The position numbers and the translations under genes were made by a program. A stretch of 64,000 bases of DNA, from contig NC_054539.1 in assembly GCF_017654505.1 (NCBI RefSeq), forward strand, positions 72,086,413-72,150,412, read 5' to 3'. Position 1 is the first letter of the stretch, and each line of letters begins with the position of its first letter. The stretch is from Polyodon spathula (Eukaryota; Chordata; Actinopteri; Acipenseriformes; Polyodontidae). Below the pieces are notes generated by a model. The model saw only the letters and a program-made list of their open reading frames with translations, searched no databases and was not told the DNA's origin. Shown here one piece after another: positions 23,380 to 35,790 of the stretch.

Positions 23380-25027
23380 ATATATATATAACAATGAAAT
23401 AGCAGTGAACATGTTTGGTTTTGAAAATCTAAAACAGATAAGGTCAGACCATTTTGTTAAAAAGAAGGAAATGTAACATAGAAAGACAGTTCAGAATTTG
23501 CAGTGGACTTGATTAGGCTAATTTATCTACATTGCAAAACATCTATCATGGTCTTTATGGCAAAATGTAACTGCACCATTTTTTGTTCTTATTTTGGAAA
23601 CTTTCTTTTTCATTTTAACCAAAAGTGGCGCAAGTTGTATTTTAGTGTAAAGACCTTAAAAAACAACAATTCACAGTATCTGTATTATTTTATGATAAAC
23701 CTTTTTGTAGATAGTTACCATACCTGGTCACATAGTATGCAACAGGAAACTACAGTCAGCTTAGCTTCACAAGTTAACAAAAAACACTGACGTAAAAGCT
23801 ATGGATAAAGGAAAAACAACATATACAGGACTTACAAAAAGGAAAAACTATTGTACAACAGGAATATCTGGGGGTTAGACAGTACATGCCATATAAAATC
23901 AGTGTTCACAGTTTCTAAATGAATTTTAGTAATACACTAAACTGAGACACTTATATGTCTAATGGTCGGACCTTACATTTGAAGAGTAATTTACTTTAAA
24001 AAAAAAAAAAATTGTCATTGGACAATATCTATTTTATTTGTAAGTTTTTAACTAGAAACATTTTATAAAATAGATCTAAATGACAGTAGAACAGAACAGA
24101 TAATTTTTTTTTTTTTTTTTTTTTATCAAGGAACATGTTTTATTTGCAAAAATCAGCCGAATTCAGTGAAATCCTGTAACAATGTAATTCCTGCTCCAGT
24201 CTTATTTAAGATAGCCTTTTGTATTTGCTTACAGTTGATCGTGAAATTCTTCGGTAGCCTGCACTAAATCCCTCTAATCCTATCAATCCTGCTTCTTTCG
24301 ATTCCACTCCAATGTTTCTTTATTCCAGCACTTTACTGCATGGCGAATCTTGATTGATTTGCCTTTAAAGGCAGCAAGACAGGGAAGTTGTGGGGCTAGG
24401 CAAAGTGTTTGCGTACTTCGCGTAAACCCAGACACAGATAAATTACTTGCTGGCCCAAGATTAATCATTTGACTCTCAAAACTATAGCAGTTTCCTTCCA
24501 GACAAGTGGCACCATCATGTGTTTTCACTGGTATGATAATATGCAGACTGTCGTATCTATGGCTTGCATTATTTCTGTTGCACTGCTGATGACAGCCACA
24601 GCTGAACTGGTTGAAGAAATGATAACCAGGTTGCTTGGAGAAAACGAGCATTTTCTCAACTTGAAAGAGTTGATCTCGCTTCATTACAAGTACTGTGCCT
24701 AATACCCTGAATGAAAGCCATTTATGCCATTTATGTTTTTTTTTGTGTGACACTATAACTATCGACTCATTTATAATTCGTACAGCTTATTTTAAAGCTT
24801 GTTTTTCTTCCTGTTGTTATCATGGTCCAAGATTAATGTAAAACAGAGATAATGTTTTTTTTTTTAAAACAGCTAAAGCATAAAATAACGTCAAAAAAGC
24901 TTCCATTTGCTTTCTTTTTATAAGTAATTTTGTATATTTTTGACAAAAAAATTTTACAACCGGGAAGCCCCACTCCCAGTTGTGTCTTTTTTTGCACATT
25001 AATAAAAGTCCATGTGAATATGTTTTA
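23380..25027. other. Unassigned AT-rich sequence
   Basis: Homopolymer runs at about 24000-24011 (A) and 24105-24124 (T). A 156-codon minus-strand open frame (24283-24753) resembles no family I know. Confidence 0.35.
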
Positions 25028-26358
25028 TGTACATGGGGAAATGTAATGTCTGTATCTTTTGTGCACAATGGGAAATACAGGTAATGCGTATATTCTTTAT
25101 GCGTAATGGGATATGCAGATAATGTGTATATCTTTTGTGCACAATGGAAAATGCAGGCAATGTGTATATTCTTTATGCGCAATGGGATATGCAGATAATG
25201 TGTATATATTTTGTGCACAATGGGAAATGCAGGCAATGTGTATATTCTTTATGCGCAATGGGATATGCAGGTAATGTGTATATATTTTGTGCACAATGGG
25301 AAATGCAGGCAATGGGAAATACAGGCAATGTGTATATTCTTTATGCGCAATGGGATATGCAGATAATGTGTATATATTTTGTGCACAATGGGAAATGCAG
25401 GCAATGTGTATATTCTTTATGCACAATGGGATATGCAGGTAATGTGTATATCTTTTGTGCACAATGGGAAATGCAGGTAATGTGTATATCTTTCATGCAC
25501 AATGGGATATGCAGTTAATGTGTATATCTTTTGTGCACAATGGGAAATGCAGGTGATGTGTATATCTTTTGTGCACAATGGGAAATGCAGGTGATGTGTA
25601 TATCTTTTGTGCACAATGGGAAATATATATTTTGTGCACAATCAATGGGAAATGCAGGCAATGTGTATATTCTTTATGCAGGCAATGTGTATATTCTTTA
25701 TGCGCAATGGGATATGCAGGTAATGTGTATATCTTTTGTGCACAATGGGAAATACAGGCAATGTGTATATTCTTTATGCGCAATGGGATATGCAGGTAAT
25801 GTGTATATCTTTTGTGCACAATGGGAAATGCAGGTAATGTGTATATCTTTTGTGCACAATGGGATATGCAGGTAATGTGTATATCTTTTGTGCACAGTAG
25901 GATATGCAGGTAATGTGTATATCTTTTGTGCACAATGGGAAATGCAGGTGATGTGTATATCTTTTGTGCACAATGGGAAATGCAGGTAATGTGTATATCT
26001 TTTGTGCACAATGGGAAATGCAGGTGATGTGTATATCTTTTGTGCACAATGGGAAATGCAGGTGATGTGTATATCTTTTGTGCACAATGGGAAATGTAGG
26101 TGATGTGTATATCTTTTGTGCACAATGGGAAATGCAGGTAATGTGTATATCTTTTGTGCACAATGGGAAATGCAGGGATTGCAGGTAATGTGTATGCAGG
26201 TGATGTGTATATCTTTTGTGCACAATGGGAAATGCAGGTGATGTGTATATCTTTTGTGCACAATGGGAAATGCAGGTGATGTGTATATCTTTTGTGCACA
26301 ACGGGAAATGCAGGTAATGTGTATATCTTTTGTGCACAATGGGAAATGCAGGTAATGT
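25028..26358 (+). repeat. 38-bp minisatellite, about 34 units
   Basis: The unit is TGTGTATATCTTTTGTGCAC plus AATGGGAAATGCAGGTAA (38 bp). Two subtypes exist: type A with CTTTTGTGCACAATGGGAAA and type B with TCTTTATGCGCAATGGGATA. From 25046 to about 25480 A and B alternate, giving a 76-bp higher-order period. From about 25880 to 26358 the array is almost pure A. Short truncated units occur near 25308, 25620-25690 and 26170-26205. Since 38 is not a multiple of 3 and the minus-strand unit lacks stops in all frames, long open frames arise (up to 268 codons at 25493-26299). These are artefacts of the repeat and not evidence for a protein. Confidence 0.97.
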
Positions 26359-26644
26359 CGGGAGAGCTGGCTTCAGGGATTTGAAGTCTTCATAAGAAAC
26401 CAACAGCAGAAAAACAGTGTTTTAAATGATTTTCAACAAAGACTACTTCACTAATTGACATTTAAGGACAAAGAATGGGATGTACATGGGATTTCAGGAC
26501 TGTCCCAAGGGTCATCATTCCATTAAATGACACAAGTGTTTAGTGATGTGCAACATGAAAGGTAAACAAGTTTCCTTGTAAAAAGGACTGTGTTGTTTTT
26601 CCTATGTGAATGTAAACATAACCAATTACTTCTCTTTTTTTCAG

Positions 26645-27004
26645 AGTTTGTTACAAAACAAAATGAACTGGGTTCATTTGAAAACAAGCTGCTGTATATG
26701 CCAAAGAGCCATTCAAAAATATCACAAACATACTGTAAACCTAACCCTTTCCTGCCACGCCTTGCCGTTATAGATTCTGACCCCTGGGTACTGGAGTATC
26801 TTTTTATCAATTCTGTAGAAATCATAACTATGATGGACAATCATACAAAACAGAAAAACAGACTTCTGTGTTTCATGAATTTTAGGCTCTTGAATTCACC
26901 CAAAGGTTGCATAAATATTATTACAGAGGCAAAAAGGATTCCTTCCTGGTATTCACATGCCCTTCAGCAAAACCAATCCAAAGCAATCCTACTCCAAGGG
27001 AAAG
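26645..27004 (+). other. Exon-like open stretch, unrecognised
   Basis: A pyrimidine tract ending TTTTTTTCAG (26644) is followed by 360 bp open in one frame, up to AAAG then GTATTG at 27005. The frame stays open from 26590 to 27024. The ends are in the same phase, so the segment could be skipped without frameshift. The translation (EFVTKQNELGSFENKLLYMP and onward) has no domain I recognise. An open frame this long is expected about once by chance in a window of this size, so confidence is low. Confidence 0.15.
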
Positions 27005-27024
27005 GTATTGTAACATGTTCTTAA

Positions 27025-27659
27025 ATGTTGCTGACCTTTGAGGTAGAAGGTCACACAGGTGTCAAACTGTAATGTATTACCATAAAATACAGAAGCGATT
27101 CCCAGGACAATCCTTTCAATAAATAAGCTGCATGACAGAGTTGGGGAAGAGTGGCGGTAGATATTATATGCATCACTTCTAATTAGGAAACATGCAACAA
27201 GAGCTGAAGTAATGGATCTGAGTTTATTGAATGTCTCATGAGTACAGAGTTATTGTACTTGATGTATCTCTGTGTTTATTTCATTTGTGGTAGTTTATGT
27301 GTCTGTGAATAATTGCTTCATTTTCAAGTAATTAGAATCCAGCACTATTAATAGCAGGGTGCAATGATATGACAGAGAAAAACATTTGTATCTGCCTGAC
27401 AATTATGTCTATAAAAAATTGGAAAAATGCCCAGCCTACAAGTGATCTTTTGTTTGAACCTTTTATTTTGGTCCTCGTGCCATGTTTTTTGAGTGGTGTT
27501 GACATGCCTCACAGGCGCACAGATTTAATAACAACATAGGTGCTGCCACTAGGGTACAAGCAATGGCAGCCCTAGTGTCAGATTTAACAAAGAAAACAAA
27601 ACAAAGCTAAAAAATAAATTTGCCACACAAGGCGAGCACTAGCTTCATTAAAAGAGACA
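27025..27659. other. Unassigned sequence
   Basis: No gene or repeat recognised. Confidence 0.4.
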
Positions 27660-27887
27660 TCCCGCTCCAGGGACCTACTACACCACGAAACCCTCTCTAT
27701 ACTGTTTGGGATCAATATCCCCTAAACTAACCTACTGCTGTTGCTGAGGAAGTCCCACCAGGTCTGTATAATGGCTCTGGCTGAGCAGAGCCTTCACAGG
27801 CACCGTCTTGCAGTTGAAGGGTTCCATAGTAGTTATCCTGCTGAACACGCTCTCCTCCTGGAGGTCAACAAAGGTTTGGGTCCAGGC

Positions 27888-28567
27888 TATTCTACTGCCG
27901 GCCATGAACAGGAGATCCAGGGAGCGGCGCACAATTGGCCAACTGCCGCCCAGGGTAGGGAGGGGTACAGTCGGCCAGGGTGTCCTCGGATCACTGTGCT
28001 CCAGTGACCCCTGTAGACTGGCTGGGCACCTGCAGGCCTGTCGGCAAGAAGCCCAGAGCTGTGTGGTCCTCCGACGCAGTAGCTCTGAAGGTAGCTGCAT
28101 GGCGGGCCTGCAGAGTGTAAATAAGTGGACTGCTGATGGCACATGTTTCGGAGGACGCGTGTGCTCATCTTCGTCTCTCCTGAGGGAGCTGCAGCAGTGA
28201 GCCCAGGCTTTAAAAAGAACTTGGCAATTCAAATTGGGGAGAAAATGGGTCCAAAAAAATTGGCAAATTATAAAAGCAGAAATATTATTGCAGAAATCTA
28301 TCTTAGCCTAAATGGGAGACTCTGTGAACTAAGAAACACTGACATCATTCAACAACCTTGATGGGGCCTCTTGGAATGCGCATGTAGCTAAGTTTCTTAT
28401 CAGCTGTTGCAACTTAGGACAAGGGGTCTCTCGCAACAAAAAGGGCCGGTTCACAACAAAATGGTGATAGAAGAGAAGGAAAAAAAGGTTGGTGTTGTGG
28501 AGTTATGTTGTGGGAATTGCAAGGGAAAAGGTGATCTTGCTTGGTGTATGACTTTGGACCATTTTAG

Positions 28568-28653
<86 letters not shown>
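27888..28653 (+). repeat. Dispersed repeat with fish-wide core (family Y, copy 1)
   Basis: About 680 bp matched by 36019-36788, ending in a TA array (28572-28653). It contains GTTTCGGAGGACGCGTGTGC, then CTTCGTCTCTCC, then GCTGCAGCAGTGAG and AATTGGGGAGAAAATGGG. I recall a very similar word order in repeats of salmonids and other fish, often taken for a SINE-like core, so the class is an inference. Sequence upstream (about 27660-27887) is also GC-richer and may belong to the element, but has no partner here. The overlapping open frames on both strands (27732-28232) come from the GC-rich core and change between copies, so they are not genes. Confidence 0.75.
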
Positions 28654-28656
<3 letters not shown>

Positions 28657-30220
28657 TATAACCATCACTTTATGCAACTTCCTTAGTTGATTTGGATTGA
28701 CTAATATTATGTTTAAAAATGTTATGTTTAAAAATGTAATGGAACAAATTAGATGATACCTGTTGTAAGTGAACCTAAGAAAGCCTCACTTCATCCTTAC
28801 CTTCAGCTAGAGCGCAAGACCTGCCACATGATATCATGCTAGAATATTTCAACCAATCACGTTGTAACATTTCTGTTCTTTACCTCATTTAAAACCCCAA
28901 ACTGTATTGTTATAAATCCATAACAGCAGTCAAACGACATCACACCCCATATTCACATTCCAAAAATAAGGAAGATATTGACAAAGAAAAATAAACTAGG
29001 AGCTGACATGGAAGCGTCCACTATATGGACAAAAAAAAAAAAGCCTTGTTACAAAGAAACCTAAACTTAGAACTACAGTATACAAAATGACTAAAAAATG
29101 TGCCATGTAAAATGGTGGAGTTCTTGCTTTGCTGCACCCTTCAATTGCACTCACCAGCCACTCTGGTATGTGAGAACACAAAAAATAGCCCATTCACAGC
29201 AAGAAAGACTATACAGTACATATCTCAGGTCAGTAAAAGTAAGTTTCTCTTGATTTCTGGTATACATAGCAGTTTACCTATATAAAGTGCAACTGAACAT
29301 TACAGATAAGATAGAAGCAAAGTACTTATAGATAGCATACTGTTGCTATGTGGCTCGTCAGATGTGTCTAAAATATTAATGCAATGCTTAGTTTTGCTCT
29401 CAGCTAATGGTTAAAAATAAAACTGGTTGAGTGCTTCTCCTTCCATCTTTAAAGCTCATCTAAGCCTACACACCAAAGAGGATTCTTTAAAGTCAGTGGT
29501 GTGGATTAATGTACGCTACGGGCCCTTGGGGCATGAAGACAGCTATGAGCTCTGAAAGCTATCTGTGTCACTTTTTCTGTAGTCAATCATCTCCTCTACT
29601 TGCAGTCTTAAAAGCTCTCAGGTACCTCCAGCCAACTCTCTCAAGTACCTGGAGTATGAAAACACACAACTATTTTTGGGTGGAGGGAATAACTTATTAT
29701 CTCCACGAGATCCATATCCCAACAAAGTGGACATAGTGGGGAGCAGGAGTGCATATGTTTGTATGGAGAACCACTTATCCGATTGTGAAAAATCCGATTG
29801 GCTGTCCATCTGTCACACATACAATTTTACATGTCCTTGGGGCTTGCTTTTCCAAACTTGGTAAATTACGGATTTACCCAGTTTATATGTGCTGTCACTC
29901 TATCCTGGTTAGGCTACTTTTAATTTAATAATACAGGCCCAAAAAAACAAATCCTAAATGGTGTTAGCTACAGACACAGACAAACACAAAGCCCCTTGAG
30001 TGTTTGGCAACTTTACTGTCAGTGGTTCATTTGAAATAAAATGTGTACATGTCATTAACTAATGTAGATATCTTTAATATTGCTGTATTTTAGACTACTG
30101 AGGATATTTCAACAGTTAGAGCAGATGCTTTGCTTGATCTGTGTCGCAACACATCACACAGAAACTCCAGTCATGACATCACTTGTATCACATTGACTTT
30201 ATACCATGGTTTATTATCAA
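28654..30220. other. Unassigned sequence
   Basis: No gene or known repeat recognised. Confidence 0.4.
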
Positions 30221-31735
30221 GAATAACATAAGAACATAAGAAAGTTTACAAACGAGAGGAGGCCATTCGGCCCATCTTGCTCGTTTGGTTGTTAGTAGCT
30301 TATTGATCCCAAAATCTCATCAAGCAGCTTCTTGAAGGATCCCAGGGTGTCAGCTTCAACAACATTACTGGGGAGTTGATTCCAGACCCTCACAATTCTC
30401 TGTGTAAAAAAGTGTCTCCTATTTTCTGTTCTGAATGCCCCTTTTTCTAAACTCCGTTTGTGACCCCTGGTCCTTGTTTCTTTTTTCAGGCTGAAAAAGT
30501 CCCTTGGGTCGACACTGTCAATACCTTTTAGAATTTTGAATGCTTGAATTAGGTCGCCACGTAGTCTTCTTTGTTCAAGACTGAACAGATTCAATTCTTT
30601 TAGCCTGTCTGCATATGACATGCCTTTTAAGCCCGGAATAATTCTGGTCGCTCTTCTTTGCACTCTTTCTAGAGCAGCAATATCTTTTTTATAGCGAGGT
30701 GACCAGAACTGAACACAATATTCAAGATGAGGTCTTACTAGTGCATTGTACAGTTTTAACATTACTTCCCTCGATTTAAATTCAACACTTTTCACAATGT
30801 ATCCGAGCATCTTGTTAGCCTTTTTTATAGCTTCCCCACATTGTCTAGATGAAGACATTTCTGAGTCAACAAAAACTCCTAGGTCTTTTTCATAGATTCC
30901 TTCTCCAATTTCAATATCTCCCATATGATATTTATAATGTACATTTTTATTTCCTGCGTGCAGTACCTTACACTTTTCTCTATTAAATGTCATTTGCTAT
31001 GTGTCTGCCCAGTTCTGAATCTTGTCTAGATCATTTTGAATGACCTTTGCTGCTGCAACAGTGTTTGCCACTCCTCCTACTTTTGTGTCGTCTGCAAATT
31101 TAACAAGTTTGCTTACTATACCAGAATCTAAATCATTAATGTAGATTAGGAATAGCAGAGGACCTAATACTGATCCCTGTGGTACACCGCTGGTTACCAC
31201 ACTCCATTCTGAGGTTTCTCCTCTAATCAGTACTTTCTGTTTTCTACATGTTAACCACTCCCTAATCCATGTACATGTGTTTCCTTGAATCCCAACTGCG
31301 TTCAGTTTGAGAATTAATCTTTTGTGCGGGACTTTGTCAAAAGCTTTCTGGAAATCTAAATAAACCATGTCATATGCTTTGCAATTATCCATTATCGATG
31401 TTGCATCCTCAAAAAAATCAAGCAAGTTAGTTAGGCACGATCTCCCTTTCCTAAAACCATGTTGACTGTCTCCCAGTACCCTGTTACCATATAGGTAATT
31501 TTCCATTTTGGATCTTATTATAGTTTCCATAAGTTTGCATATAATAGAAGTCAGGCTTACTGGTCTGTAGTTACCTGGTTCAGTTTTGTTTCCCTTTTTG
31601 TGGATCGGTATTACGTTTGCAATTTTCCAGTCTGTCGGTACCACCCCTGTGTCAAGAGACTGCTGCATGATCTTGGTTAGCGGTTTGTAAATTACTTCTT
31701 TCATTTCTTTGAGTACTACTCAAACTACTACTTTC
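30221..31735 (-). mobile_element. CR1-type LINE, best-preserved copy (copy C)
   Basis: This is the youngest-looking LINE copy in the window. From 31704 down to 30292 the minus strand encodes the reverse transcriptase and whole C-terminal region with a single nonsense codon. The 3' end is at 30221-30245, with two copies of the 8-bp TTCTTATG-type tail unit, directly after the frame ends. The 5' side is truncated inside the linker at about 31710-31735. Compared with copies A and D it has very few inactivating changes, so the family was active relatively recently. Confidence 0.93.
30292..31704 (-). pseudogene. CR1 reverse transcriptase and C-terminal region
   Basis: Two in-frame open pieces (30997-31704, 235 codons; 30292-30993, 233 codons) are separated only by TAG at 30994-30996, where other copies have TGG (ADTWQMTF). 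The enzyme would copy element RNA into the genome at a nicked target. Visible motifs in the first piece are VPTDWKIANVIPIHKKG (23-39), PGNYRPVSLTS (43-53), GFRKGRSC (83-90), YLDFQKAFDKVPH with the catalytic Asp (115-127), GVPQGSVLGPLLFLIYINDL (173-192) and the catalytic FADD (203-206). The second piece holds the thumb and CR1 C-terminus: NALVRPHLEYCVQFWSP, LERVQRRATR, QAFKILKG and VWNQLPSNVVEAD. All catalytic residues are intact. The endonuclease is missing through 5' truncation. Confidence 0.93.
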
Positions 31736-32767
31736 TTTGAGTACTACTCCCTGAAAGTTCTTGAACTGCTAAGTCAGTTCAAATAGGTGACATCACAATC
31801 GGCCATGTATCTCAGCCACTTCATTGTATTCTCTTTTCAATTACAACTTTATTGTATTCTCTTTTCAGTTAAAATGACAATGGACTACATAATGCATGGT
31901 CATGAAGAGAAATCAAATACAGCTGTATTTGGTAACTGTTTGTTAAGTTATTTGCACTCGTGCCATGGTTCTTTCACTTCTACTAATCGTTTCACCCTAA
32001 AAGGGTTTAAAATGATAAATGCAGGCTGATTTGCTATTTACCTTGTTGCAGCATGCCTGTGCATCTAGTAACTTCTTCATGCAGTTAAACAGGCAGACTA
32101 ATGGAAAATAAACAGCAAGAAACAAATGCAGGCAGGACTTGAGTTGGATCAGATATGATGCTTTAAACTTACGATAAATAAAATGGATTGCCACAAGTAG
32201 ATTGTTAAGTGAGTGAGAGCCGGAGACTGTTTTGTCTAATGTCATTTACTTTCAATTTCGATGTTAAAGGTTTAAAAACACACTCAATAACTGATCCATA
32301 TGTGTCTCCAAAGGCAGTCTTTATATTTTGAAAGGAATTAATTCGCTGATTGGTTTGTCTCGTGGGGACTCAGGGCTGTCTATAGGATTATGAAAAAACA
32401 AATCACACAGGCAATGTAATGCCATGTCTGACTCAGATACTCAAGAAGATTCAAACATAATTTATCAAACTAATTTTGTTTAAACCTCAAGGTCATATTA
32501 CAGTGAAGCTAGGCCATGGTCTTACCCTTGCATGGAGAACAGCCAAACAAAGGAGATCCCACCAAGACCAACAAAACAACAGCAACTTTAAAACCATGTT
32601 GCTATTTATCAAATGATTGGTTTGGGACAGTTTTTAATGTCACATGTATAGATTGTTAGTCAATGCATTATGTAGCAAATGCATTACATTTTTTTTAACT
32701 GAAATAAAAGGCGATTCATTTATTTACCAGTACACTGTGCAACTTCTTCATATATTTGGTTTGTGAG

Positions 32768-32768
<1 letters not shown>
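31736..32768. other. Unassigned sequence
   Basis: No gene recognised. Near 31838-31868 TTGTATTCTCTTTTCA is tandemly repeated. Confidence 0.4.

Positions 32769-32836
<68 letters not shown>
32769..32836. repeat. (TAA)n microsatellite
   Basis: Uninterrupted trinucleotide array of about 67 bp. Confidence 0.97.
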
Positions 32837-33077
32837 TGGTGAATTCATGAGTGTGCGGGGGTGGCAGGAACTCCATGGGATTTAGAAGCAAGCACGTCAA
32901 ATGTTTTTTTTTTTATTATTTTTATAAATATATCATTGAGGTTTTTATCGGAAATCACCATGAACACACACACACAAACACACATATATATTAGCCCAAA
33001 TATAAGGCAAGTTCTTTTTTTTATGAAAATAAGATTTGAAAAACACAACTCGCCTTGTCAATACTGTCTTTGAGTAA

Positions 33078-34361
33078 GAAAATAATAACATAAGAATGTT
33101 TACAAACGAGAGGAAGCCATTCGGCCCATCTTGCTCATTTGCTTATTAGTAGCTTATTGATCCCAGAATCTCATCAAGCAGCTTCTTGAAGGATCTCAGG
33201 ATGTCAGCTTCAACAACATTAGTGGGGAGTTGATTCCAGACCCTCACGATTCTCTATGTAAAAAAGTGCCTCCTATTTTCTGTTCTGAATGCCCCTTTGT
33301 CTAATCTCCATTTGTGACCCATGGTCCTTGTTTCTTTTTTCAGGTTGAAAAAGTCCCTTGGGTCAACATTGTTAATACCTTTTAAAATTCTGAATGCTTG
33401 AATTAGGTTGCCGCATAGACTTCTGTTCAAGACTGAACAGATTCAATTCTTTTAGCCTGTCTGCATATAACATGCCTTTTAAACCCAGAATAATTTTGGT
33501 CGCTCTTCTTTGCACTCTTTCTAAAGCAGCAATATCCTTTTTGTAGTAAGCTGACCAGAACTGAACATAATATTCAAGATGAGGTCTACTAATGCATTGC
33601 AGTTTTAATATTACTTCACTTGAATTAAATTCAACACTTTTGACAATGTATCCGTTATTTTTTTATAGCTTTCCCACATTGTCTAGATGAAGAAATTTCT
33701 GAGTCAACAAAAACTCCTAGGTCTTTTTCATAGATTCTTTCTCCAATTTCAGTATCTCCCATATGATATTTATTATGCACATTTTTATTTTTTGCGTGCA
33801 GTACCTTACACTTTTCTCTAGTAAATGTCATTTGCCATGTGTCTGCCCAGTTCTGAATCTTGTCTAGATCATTTTGAATGACCTTTGCTGCTGCAGCAAT
33901 GTTTGCCACTCCTCCTATTTTTGTGTCATCTCCGAATTTAACAAGTTTGCTTACTATACCAAACGCTAAATCATTAATGTAGATTAGGAATAGCAGAGGA
34001 CCTAATATTGATTCCTGTGGTACTCCACTGGTTACCTCACTCCATTCTGAGGTTTCTCCTCTAATCAGTACTTTCTGTTTTCTACATGTTAACCAATCCT
34101 TAATCTATGTACATGTGTTTCCTTGAATCCCTACTATGTTCAGTTTGAGAATTAATCTTTTATGCAGGACTTTGTCAAAAGCTTGCTGGAAATCTAAGTA
34201 AACCATGTCATATGCTTTGCTATTATCCATTATCGATGTTGCATCCTCAAAAACATCAAGCAGGTTAGTTAGACACTATCTCCCTTTCCTAAAACCATGT
34301 TGACTGTCTCCTAGGATACTGTTGCCATATAGGTAATTTTCCATTTTGGATCTTATTATAG
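33078..34361 (-). mobile_element. CR1-type LINE, decayed copy (copy D)
   Basis: Minus-strand copy colinear with copy C from the 8-bp tail (about 33085-33100) to GGATCTTATTATAGT, where it ends abruptly at about 34361. Many stops and small deletions are present. The longest open piece is 33655-33909 (84 codons) with QNDLDKIQNWADTWQMTF and KDLGVFVDSEISSSRQCGKA. A deletion near 33655 removes the AIKKANKMLGY part seen in copy C. The codon expected as GVPQGS is damaged near 34015. It is clearly older than copy C. Confidence 0.9.
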
Positions 34362-34379
34362 TACAGTATACAGTAATGG

Positions 34380-34660
34380 AAATGGATCAAACTAGCTGCA
34401 GTGATCATGTGGAAAAGAGTGGATTGAAAAGGGGTCAAGTATCAAAGGGATTACGAAGAGGCTATGATGCAATTTTTAAGATCATTGTTATCAGAAAAGC
34501 TGAGTCATCCAGCAATTATTGTGCTGCTGAAAAATTCATATCACCTAAAACAACACAGGCAGGGACAAAACAACTGCTATTGATGCCCACTCAGAGGAAA
34601 TCGTTTAGTGCACTGGGTGTTATCTGTTTCTTAATTTCCTTGCTTAGCTAACCAGTAAGT
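34380..34660 (+). pseudogene. pogo-like transposase DNA-binding domain remnant
   Basis: The plus-strand open frame 34346-34651 contains RGYDAIFKIIVIRKAESSSN followed by YCAAEKF. This resembles the Brinker-type helix-turn-helix (pattern R.YDA.FKL.V...AE...N..AA..F) found at the start of some pogo/Tigger-like transposases and domesticated relatives. The following VRRWRK recognition part is not preserved (ISPKTTQ instead). No DDE region follows within the window. It abuts the broken 5' end of LINE copy D. It is probably a fragment; a host gene exon cannot be fully excluded. Confidence 0.45.
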
Positions 34661-35537
34661 AAGTTACAGTATTTCAGTTACATTACTGTTTTTGACAGAA
34701 ACCTACAGTCTTAATATCGGCAATCACTTTTAAAATTATAGAGAGACTTTAATTATTGTGTGTGCATCATCAGGATACAAAACATGTAAATAGTTATTAT
34801 GGCATTACTATGTTGTAATATAAACCTGTATTTCTGGTTTACAAACAACTAACCAAACTTTACTGCATCAGACAATTTATACCACTTACGTAATGGTGAG
34901 TAAAGAAAGTTTGCTGAAGTTGTATTATCTGCTTTATATAATGCCATCTTATCAATCCTAATGTCTACTGTACACAATGTCACTGTCAGTTGTCTGCTGT
35001 TCTGTGACAGCCTGTGATCACAGACAAAGTATGACTAAAATGGATATTATAGGCCATAACAGGCAATCACTAAATTAATATAAACCAATTACAGAGTATA
35101 GATACTGAAGTGTATATTATTGGTAGTTAAACACATTACAGTTTTGGAAAATACACTCACCATGCAGTGTTGCCAATCCACCACAGGTTTCGGAGGGTGC
35201 ACAACTCTATTTCTTGTCAATCCCCATGTGGTCGATATCTCTGTTGATCAGTGGGATGCCGTTGCCTCGTCACCAGTTTAAAAATGTAGGGTTGTGGCCC
35301 CTGTTCACTAAAATCAATTGGGTCTTCGACTTCATCCTCGATGTTTTCAACGGCAGTCACCATGTGTGTTTACCTTTCCGGCCAGCACAATTTTTGAGTG
35401 GTTGTGGCCATGCACCACACAAAATCCATCATATCTTTGTTGTTTATAAATATTTTTTAACCACATAAAAACTATTTGATTTCTATTGAAGAAATATATG
35501 CAGAAATGTACTGGTGTGCGTGACCTGCAAGACACAC
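34661..35537. other. Unassigned sequence
   Basis: No supported gene. A GC-richer block at 35160-35420 may be part of an unrecognised element; its minus strand contains a short open run that I cannot assign. Confidence 0.35.
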
Positions 35538-35790
35538 TGTAACAAATAAATACATCTCCAAAGTATACAAAATGGGAGACAATTCGAGCAGAGTGACTAG
35601 CTTTTAAGGTAGGGCTAAGGAAGGTCATGTGTACTTGCAGAATCTGTGGCATTTATCCTCTGATTAAACTTGACAAACAGATACATCTCCCGGTATATAA
35701 AATGGGAGACAATTTAGAGTGACTAGCTCTTAAGGTAGGGTTAAGAAAGGTCATGTGTACTTAAAGAATCTGTGGCATTTGCCCATTTTA
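35538..35790 (+). repeat. Tandem duplication, 131-bp period
   Basis: Two adjacent similar units: TACATCTCC at 35551 and again at 35682, each followed by AAAATGGGAGACAATT, GAGTGACTAGCT, GGTCATGTGTACTT and AATCTGTGGCATTT. Differences are scattered, so the duplication is not very recent. Confidence 0.85.

Noticed and set aside
24283..24753. 156-codon minus-strand open frame
   Set aside because: No recognisable family, no splice context, and length compatible with chance in this amount of sequence.
25493..26299. 268-codon minus-strand open frame with HKRYTHHLH-like repeats
   Set aside because: It lies wholly inside a 38-bp minisatellite; other frames on both strands are open too, so it is a repeat artefact.
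27732..28232. 166-codon minus-strand and overlapping plus-strand frames
   Set aside because: They fall in dispersed repeat Y, and the frames differ between the two copies.
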